From NCBI RefSeq assembly GCF_001457775.1, contig NZ_CYSG01000002.1:186001-250000 (forward strand): a stretch of DNA of 64,000 bases, in the 5' to 3' direction. This DNA is from Phaeobacter sp. CECT 5382 (GTDB taxonomy: Bacteria; Pseudomonadota; Alphaproteobacteria; Rhodobacterales; Rhodobacteraceae). A program made the translations under genes and the position numbers. The notes under the pieces are model-generated. The model did no database searches and was not told the origin of the DNA. It saw nothing but the letters and a program-made list of their open reading frames with translations. The number at the start of each line of letters is the position of its first letter. Positions within the stretch are counted from its first letter, which is position 1. Shown one piece after another: positions 59,044-64,000 of this stretch.

Positions 59044-59571
59044 CTAGGTCAGGTTGGGCACAATGACCCGGCTGCCTGGGCATACGCGTTGCGTTATCCA
59101 GGCGAGGTTAGCCCGCGAAAAGGCAATACAGCCTTCGGTGCCATAGCCGGGCCGACGCCATTGGTGGATGAATATCGCCGAACCTTTTCCTGCCGTCGCA
59201 TTTGGCCAGTTCCAATCCAACACCAGCACCAGATCATAAAGCGGATCTGCACGGCGCAGATGCTCGTGGCTGAAGCCATAGGGCGCGGTTACATGGCTGT
59301 TGTAGTGACTGTCGCGGCTGTCATCGGACCACAGATCCGTCGGCCCGATGGGTTCGGCCCAGTGCGCAGGCCGGGCCATGCGATCAGGGCGATAGAGCAT
59401 GCCGACAATTCTGTGCTCTCCAATTGGCGTAGCCCCATCCCCTTCGCGCTTATCGGCGGTAAAGCCCCCCTTGCCGATGGAGCAGGGCAGCAGGCGGCCA
59501 CAGAATCGCACGCCCTGTCGGGTCAGGACCAGATCGCCGGGGCGCTGTGCAGCCGCTGAGGCCGCTTTCAT
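59044..59571 (-). CDS. L,D-transpeptidase family (YkuD) protein
   Basis: A 175 aa YkuD-domain protein. The catalytic motif is His136 through Cys148 in IFIHQWRRPGYGTEGCIAFSRANL. Members cross-link peptidoglycan or attach lipoproteins, working in the periplasm. Here no signal peptide or membrane helix is evident at the N-terminus (MKAASAAAQRPGDL), so cellular location is unclear. It overlaps ribA by four bases (ATGA) and is the second gene of that operon. Confidence 0.85.
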   Translation of the reverse strand: MKAASAAAQRPGDLVLTRQGVRFCGRLLPCSIGKGGFTADKREGDGATPIGEHRIVGMLYRPDRMARPAHWAEPIGPTDLWSDDSRDSHYNSHVTAPYGFSHEHLRRADPLYDLVLVLDWNWPNATAGKGSAIFIHQWRRPGYGTEGCIAFSRANLAWITQRVCPGSRVIVPNLT

Positions 59572-60665
59572 AGCATATGACCGGATTTGGCCGCTTTGGT
59601 CGCCAGATACTGGCTGTTATGAGCGTTCTCGCCCACTTTCAGAGCCACCCGTTCTGTAACCTTGATGCCGGTTTTTTCCATCATCGCGATCTTTTTGGGA
59701 TTGTTGGTCAGCAGTCGCACCTGCGAAAATCCTAGCTCTTTGAGGATGGCAGAGCCAAGGCGAAAGTCGCGCTCGTCGTCCTCAAAGCCAAGCCGGTGAT
59801 TTGCCTCTACAGTGTCAAATCCTTGATCTTGCAATGAATATGCACGCATTTTGTTGGCCAGACCAATGCCGCGCCCTTCTTGGTTGAGGTACAGCAGAAC
59901 GCCTGCGCCCTCTGCTCCCATCTGGGCCAATGCACCGTGCAGTTGCGGGCCACAGTCGCATTTCAGTGATCCTAAGACATCGCCGGTAAAGCAGGCGGAA
60001 TGTAGGCGGGCCAACACTGGCTTGCTGCGATCCGGGCGGCCGATTTCAACGGCGTAATGTTCTTCGGCACCGTCTTCGGGGCGGAATATATGTAGCCGAC
60101 CAGCCTCTGCGGCAGCCATGGGCAGGCGGGCGGCGGCCACCGGATGCAGTGGCGAGCTTTGACTCATCAGCGGCTCAGCGGCGGCCTGTGGCAACAGGGT
60201 GAGGCCGTGGCTTGCAGTAAATTGCGCTGCCTGATCAATGGTCACCAGTAGGGCTGCAGGCAGCAGGCGGGCAGATTTCACCAGCGCGATGGCCAGACGG
60301 TGCAGTGCGGCTGATCCCTGTCTTTCGCTGTTGAGCGGGCCTTTCATTGGGATGCTCAGATCATCAGCCGGATCCGCCAGCGCCTGTACCCAGTTCAATT
60401 TGGCCTCTCTCGGCACAGCAATGCGGGCGGTATCGCCGTCATAGGCCGGTGTCTTCAGGGTTTCGGCCCGGCGCGCGGTCAACGCCAGGGTCACAGCCCC
60501 CTTGTCCTGCAGATCTTGCAGACGCTCTTGCGACAGGCATTCGGCTGCGATTGCCAAGGCTGCGCTGTTGCCGTTGGTCAGTACAACCGGCAGGCCCATG
60601 CGCAGATCCACCCGCGCGCGGGCCAGGAGTTCGATCATGGTTGGCATCAGGCTCATCGGGGCCAT
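59568..60665 (-). CDS. ribA: GTP cyclohydrolase II RibA with divergent N-terminal domain
   Basis: A protein of about 365 aa. Residues about 165-365 are a GTP cyclohydrolase II domain: zinc ligands in SACFTGDVLGSLKCDCGPQL, the GTP-binding QEGRGIGLANKMRAYSLQDQG, and LLTNNPKKI. It opens GTP in the first step of riboflavin synthesis. The N-terminal 160 residues resemble a worn RibB-like domain (MGLPVVLTNGNSAALAIAAE) without obvious active-site acids. Start could be ATG 60665, 60656 or 60647; none has a strong ribosome site. It is convergent with no gene and divergent from the response regulator. Confidence 0.87.
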   Translation of the reverse strand: MAPMSLMPTMIELLARARVDLRMGLPVVLTNGNSAALAIAAECLSQERLQDLQDKGAVTLALTARRAETLKTPAYDGDTARIAVPREAKLNWVQALADPADDLSIPMKGPLNSERQGSAALHRLAIALVKSARLLPAALLVTIDQAAQFTASHGLTLLPQAAAEPLMSQSSPLHPVAAARLPMAAAEAGRLHIFRPEDGAEEHYAVEIGRPDRSKPVLARLHSACFTGDVLGSLKCDCGPQLHGALAQMGAEGAGVLLYLNQEGRGIGLANKMRAYSLQDQGFDTVEANHRLGFEDDERDFRLGSAILKELGFSQVRLLTNNPKKIAMMEKTGIKVTERVALKVGENAHNSQYLATKAAKSGHML

Positions 60666-60829
60666 CCAGTGCTTGGTGACATAATATCGGCTCTTTCCTA
60701 GGGCTTCTTCTTGCAGAAGTGAAACAATTCCTGTCTGTCGGACACGTCGCCGTGAGAGTTTTGCAGCATATCTTGTCGTTTGCGAGAGGGAGGCGCATCT
60801 GTCAGTCACGGAAACAGGAGGGTAGCCAG

Positions 60830-61516
60830 ATGGCACAACTGAAAAAGATTCTGCTGGTCGACGATGATGAAGACCTGCGTGAGGCCCTGAGCGAGCAATT
60901 GGTGATGACCGAAGACTTTGATGTCTTTGAGGCCGACAGCGGCCAGACCGCCATGGAGCGCGCCAAGGAAGCCCTCTATGATCTGGTGATCCTTGATGTA
61001 GGCCTGCCCGATACCGACGGCCGCGAGCTGTGCCGCCTGATGCGCAAGCAGGGGGTCAAGGCACCTATCCTGATGCTGACCGGCCATGACAGTGACGCTG
61101 ATACAATTCTGGGTCTGGATGCCGGTGCCAATGACTATGTCTCCAAACCTTTCAAATTCCCTGTGCTTCTGGCCCGCATCCGCGCCCAGCTGCGTCAGCA
61201 TGAACAATCCGAAGACGCGGTTTTTGTGCTTGGACCTTATACCTTTAAGCCAGCGATGAAGATGCTGATGACCGAGGATGATCGCAAGATCCGCCTCACC
61301 GAGAAAGAGACCAATATCCTGAAGTTTCTCTATCGTTCCAGTGATGGCGTGGTGGCGCGCGATGTGCTGCTGCATGAGGTCTGGGGCTACAATGCCGGTG
61401 TTACCACCCATACGCTGGAAACCCATATTTACCGTCTACGCCAGAAGATCGAGCCGGATCCCTCGAATGCGCGCATTCTGGTGACCGAATCCGGTGGATA
61501 TCGCCTGATTAACTAG
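60830..61516 (+). CDS. OmpR-family response regulator (CenR-like)
   Basis: A 228 aa DNA-binding response regulator. The receiver domain has acidic pocket Asp11/Asp12, phospho-acceptor Asp56 (VILDVGLP), Thr84 and Lys106 (VSKPF). The C-terminal winged helix contains RLTEKETNILKFLYRS, RDVLLHEVWGYNAGVTTHTLETHIYRLRQKIE and ESGGYRLI. It looks most like the envelope regulator CenR of alphaproteobacteria. No sensor kinase is adjacent, as is also true of CenR. ATG 60830 follows ACAGGAGGG. A terminator follows. Confidence 0.9.
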   Translation: MAQLKKILLVDDDEDLREALSEQLVMTEDFDVFEADSGQTAMERAKEALYDLVILDVGLPDTDGRELCRLMRKQGVKAPILMLTGHDSDADTILGLDAGANDYVSKPFKFPVLLARIRAQLRQHEQSEDAVFVLGPYTFKPAMKMLMTEDDRKIRLTEKETNILKFLYRSSDGVVARDVLLHEVWGYNAGVTTHTLETHIYRLRQKIEPDPSNARILVTESGGYRLIN

Positions 61517-61621
61517 CGTCAAACCCCTTGATGCAGATCAAAGACGTGTTTTCCACTCACCTTTATTCTGTTCTTATCCCGCACATATCCGGGTCATGAT
61601 ATGTACCTCCCTGTTGGACTT

Positions 61622-61648
61622 GGCCGGGCTTCGCGCCCGGCCCTTTTT
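61622..61648 (+). terminator. Intrinsic terminator after response regulator
   Basis: GGCCGGGC-TTCG-CGCCCGGCC-type stem (61622-61641) followed by CTTTTTTA. Confidence 0.75.
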
Positions 61649-62757
61649 TATGCTCGCAGCAGGCGCAGTCGGCTTTCGAATTCACCGCGATCCACGTAGC
61701 ATCCATGCAGGTGACGGAACCCGGTTTGCGGATCAAAGGCCTCACGGCCATGCAAAACGCGGCGATTGTCAAAGACCACCATTTCCCCGGCTTTGAGTTT
61801 CAACGTGACAAGATACTCATCGCTTTTTGTCATGATCATGAACTGGCGATAGGCGCGGTAGTAGCGCGACATCAGGTCAGGTGCGAGATCCAGGATATCC
61901 GCCAGATGAGCGTTAAAGCAGATCTCGATGATCTCGCCGTCTTCGTTGAGGTTGATCACCTTCTTTCGACTGCGGATATCCGTGTTTGCATCGTGAAACC
62001 GGAAAGGGATCGACTGCGTTGCCAGCAGATCAAACGCTTCTGGATCCTGGGCGCGCAGATCAGCGGCAATGGCGTATCCGTCACAGAACAGCGATCCGCC
62101 CCCGTCGGCCTCGTTCGCAAGGCAGTGCAGGAACTGGAACCCGGGCGGCAGTTCCTGATTGGTCAGATCCGTGTGTAGGGGCAGGGCAACCGGGGTATAG
62201 GCCAGATTGTTCGGGTTTGGTTTGGACTGCACCTCGAAGGTGACGCCAAAATTTGTCTCGCGCAGAAATCCGATGCGTTGCGCAACCTCCATGCCGGCCT
62301 TTGTGCTGTCAGCCAGACCCTCGACGATGGATAGGCCGAAAACCTGCGTTTCAACCATCCAGTCGCTCAGGGACTGGTCGGAGGCCAGTACCTTATCGGC
62401 ATTGGCGCGCGGAATGCCTGCCGCGCCAAGATCGCGCCGCCAGAACTCAAACCCGGTGCGGGCGGGATCCTGCGCAGGCCGACCGGGGCAATGGGCCTGG
62501 AGCCATGACAGATCAAAGGTAGAAACTGTGTCATCGCCCTGCCACCAAATCGTGAGTGCTTGTGCGGCGACCTCGACCTTGCGGGCGGCAACATCAAGCG
62601 GAATGGTAGTCAGGTCGGTCATCCGCTCCTGGGTCTGTGGGTGAAACCCGGCCGGGTCATTGTCGCGCAGCCAGATATAGGGGTAGTTGGCAGATGTACC
62701 GTCGGGAAAAACGACGTGAACAAAGGCATCTGCAGCACGCAGAGATGCATTGGCCAT
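61648..62757 (-). CDS. TauD-family dioxygenase, gamma-butyrobetaine hydroxylase-like
   Basis: A 369 aa Fe(II)/2-oxoglutarate dioxygenase. The iron triad is His195-x-Asp197 in PLHTDLTNQ and His336 in NRRVLHGR; the N-terminal LRDNDP region and C-terminal HLHGCYVDRGEFESRLR are as in gamma-butyrobetaine dioxygenases, which make carnitine. The N-terminal zinc-binding cysteines of animal enzymes (RDNCPCSDC) are replaced (RDNDPAGFH). It may act on another betaine. No transporter or carnitine catabolism gene is adjacent. It is convergent with the response regulator. Confidence 0.85.
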   Translation of the reverse strand: MANASLRAADAFVHVVFPDGTSANYPYIWLRDNDPAGFHPQTQERMTDLTTIPLDVAARKVEVAAQALTIWWQGDDTVSTFDLSWLQAHCPGRPAQDPARTGFEFWRRDLGAAGIPRANADKVLASDQSLSDWMVETQVFGLSIVEGLADSTKAGMEVAQRIGFLRETNFGVTFEVQSKPNPNNLAYTPVALPLHTDLTNQELPPGFQFLHCLANEADGGGSLFCDGYAIAADLRAQDPEAFDLLATQSIPFRFHDANTDIRSRKKVINLNEDGEIIEICFNAHLADILDLAPDLMSRYYRAYRQFMIMTKSDEYLVTLKLKAGEMVVFDNRRVLHGREAFDPQTGFRHLHGCYVDRGEFESRLRLLRA

Positions 62758-63112
62758 GGGAAAGCCTCCATGAAATCATGCCTTAGGCATGTGGTAGATT
62801 GAATGTGATATGGTTTGGGGCGCGCGCTCAGCGCCGCGACACCCGCCCGGGGGGCGGCCACCAATCATAGGCTTTCTTGTAGGGGTGCCCGGGGCGTTGT
62901 CCCAGAACGGAGGCAAGTGGCACGGGCGGCAGGCCTTTTATTCGTCGAATGATCTGGAGCATTTGAGAAGATTTGGCAAAAATGACAAGGGAATTTTCGT
63001 TCCGACGAGTGTCGGTTGCCAAGAAATGAATTTCTCATAGATATTCTTGCTAGTGGTTCTCCTTCTGTTCATGCAGTATCTGGCCAAACTTACCCTGCAA
63101 AAGAGACATGTC
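62758..63112. other. Gene-free stretch before xthA
   Basis: Holds the promoters of the dioxygenase (minus) and xthA (plus). A 44-codon minus-strand frame (62828-62962) starting MLQIIRRIKGLPP is open and codon-plausible, but has no ribosome-binding site or recognisable relative. No other feature is supported. Confidence 0.35.
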
Positions 63113-63901
63113 ATGGCCTTTACCCTTGCCACCTGGAACATCAATTCAGTCCGCCTGCGCGAAGGGCTGGTGCAAAAGCTGTTGCAGGAAGAAGCGCCGG
63201 ATGTGCTGTGCCTGCAGGAGTGCAAAAGCCCGGTCGACAAGATCCCGATGGAAGGGTTCGCAGCCCTTGGCTACAGCCACATGGTGGCACGCGGTCAGAA
63301 GGGCTACAACGGCGTCGCGATCCTGTCCCGGCTGCCGATCAAGGAAGTCGGTGCCGAAGATTTTGCCAGCCTGGGCCATGCCCGCCACGTGGCAGGGCAG
63401 CTGGAAAACGGCGTCACCATTCATAATTTCTATGTCCCTGCTGGCGGCGATAAGCCTGACCGCGAGGTGAACGAAAAGTTCGGCCAGAAACTCGACTATC
63501 TGACCGAGATGCGCGATTTTTTCCACAGTGCCCGTCCGGAGAAGGCGATCCTGGTGGGGGATCTTAATATTGCCCCGCGCGAAGATGATGTCTGGGATCA
63601 CAAGAAGATGCTCAAGATCGTCAGCCATACGCCGATCGAGATTGATCACCTTGCGGCGGTTCAGGAGGCTGGCGGCTGGGCCGATGTGACACGAGCCGAT
63701 ATACCCGAAGGTTTGCTCTATAGCTGGTGGAGCTATCGCGCCAAGGATTGGGATGCCGCAGACAAGGGGCGCCGTCTGGACCATGTTTGGGCAACTAGGG
63801 ATATTTCGCAGGCGGCGCATTCCAGCCGGGTTCTGCGGGCCGCACGCGGTTGGGAAAAGCCCAGCGACCACGCACCGGTTTTTGCAAGCTTTGATCTGTA
63901 A
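63113..63901 (+). CDS. xthA: Exodeoxyribonuclease III (AP endonuclease)
   Basis: A 262 aa Mg2+-dependent exonuclease III/AP endonuclease of base-excision repair. The N-terminal TLATWNINSVRLREGLV, the metal Glu in LCLQECKS, GDLNIAPREDDVWD, RLDHVWAT and the terminal SDHAPVF supply the catalytic set. ATG 63113 gives the standard start; the frame is open to 63047. It joins mutM and mutY in the window, as a third oxidative-damage repair gene, although not in the same operon. Confidence 0.95.
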   Translation: MAFTLATWNINSVRLREGLVQKLLQEEAPDVLCLQECKSPVDKIPMEGFAALGYSHMVARGQKGYNGVAILSRLPIKEVGAEDFASLGHARHVAGQLENGVTIHNFYVPAGGDKPDREVNEKFGQKLDYLTEMRDFFHSARPEKAILVGDLNIAPREDDVWDHKKMLKIVSHTPIEIDHLAAVQEAGGWADVTRADIPEGLLYSWWSYRAKDWDAADKGRRLDHVWATRDISQAAHSSRVLRAARGWEKPSDHAPVFASFDL

Positions 63902-63929
63902 GCCGGTCAGTCGGCAATGAGGTGGCGGG

Positions 63930-64000
63930 GGCTCCCGCCCGTCTTGTTGCCTTTGAAAAAGGCAACGCGCCCGTTGGGCCGGGCGCCGCGCTGACGCGCG
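63930..64000. repeat. Structured repeat element (REP-like), copy 2, cut by window edge
   Basis: Follows xthA by about 30 bases: GGCGGGGGCTCCCGCC-type stem, then GTTGCCTTT (63946-63954) with AAAGGCAAC (63958-63966), then CGCCCGTTGGGCCGGGCGCC. The order of stems is the same as in the element at 30163-30246. It continues past the window. Confidence 0.45.

Noticed and set aside
62828-62962. A 44-codon minus-strand frame before xthA
   Set aside because: Codon use is plausible, but there is no ribosome-binding site, no relative I recognise, and its length is within chance for this GC content.

Overview
The window is a gene-dense, GC-rich chromosomal segment of an alphaproteobacterium, most likely a marine Rhodobacteraceae (roseobacter-group) species. 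The reasons are: a CcrM-type GANTC methyltransferase, the serC-serA pair with a structured leader, rpsT next to dnaA, DUF2125 and DUF3576 proteins, a classic alphaproteobacterial porin, a CenR-like response regulator, and many ATGA stop/start overlaps. I see no tRNA, rRNA, CRISPR array, prophage or intact insertion sequence. Genus is inference from general protein resemblance.

Layout. 0-6.7 kb: TSUP permease (cut by the left edge), serB, an AI-2E-type permease, then serC and serA on the other strand, so all three serine-synthesis enzymes lie together; a metallophosphatase follows. 6.9-16.1 kb: threonine catabolism (kbl-tdh), a NYN/LOTUS protein, a cupin regulator divergent from a thiolase, ubiE-ubiB, mutM and an enoyl-CoA hydratase. 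16.3-24.4 kb: replication block rpsT, dnaA, dnaN, recF, a LysE-type exporter, gyrB, then a decayed IS30-type transposase fragment. 24.6-30.1 kb: a DnaQ-type exonuclease and TetR regulator divergent from a haloalkane dehalogenase, then a fused two-component E1 dehydrogenase coupled to an acyltransferase-like gene. 30.1-34.0 kb is the least familiar part: a structured repeat, a DUF427-cyclase fusion, a ToxR-like membrane regulator overlapping a small secreted protein, and a His/Pro-rich secreted protein. 34.1-41.6 kb: rnhB, ccrM (with GANTC sites and a perfect DnaA box upstream), a second membrane cyclase, alkane monooxygenase, mutY, DciA and DsbA. 41.7-51.9 kb: envelope operon pmbA-cysQ-kdtA-lpxK, a DUF2125 protein, an SDR/enoyl-hydratase-like/VOC/flavoprotein series, and a GST. 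52-64 kb: leuS-lptE-holA, a DUF3576 lipoprotein, porin, YggS, ribA with an L,D-transpeptidase, a response regulator, a gamma-butyrobetaine-hydroxylase-like dioxygenase, and xthA.

Functional themes are replication and its timing (dnaA, dnaN, recF, gyrB, holA, dciA, ccrM, cenR-like), DNA repair (mutM, mutY, xthA), serine/threonine/glycine metabolism, ubiquinone, lipopolysaccharide assembly (kdtA, lpxK, lptE), and peripheral catabolism of haloalkanes, alkanes and betaines. Most genes are ordinary core genes. The points most worth a second look are: a threonine dehydrogenase lacking all four structural-zinc cysteines, the DnaA box plus GANTC pair before ccrM, the orphan fused E1/acyltransferase pair, the DUF427-cyclase fusion, and the ToxR-like/secreted-protein locus. 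I found no convincing wholly new multi-gene system.
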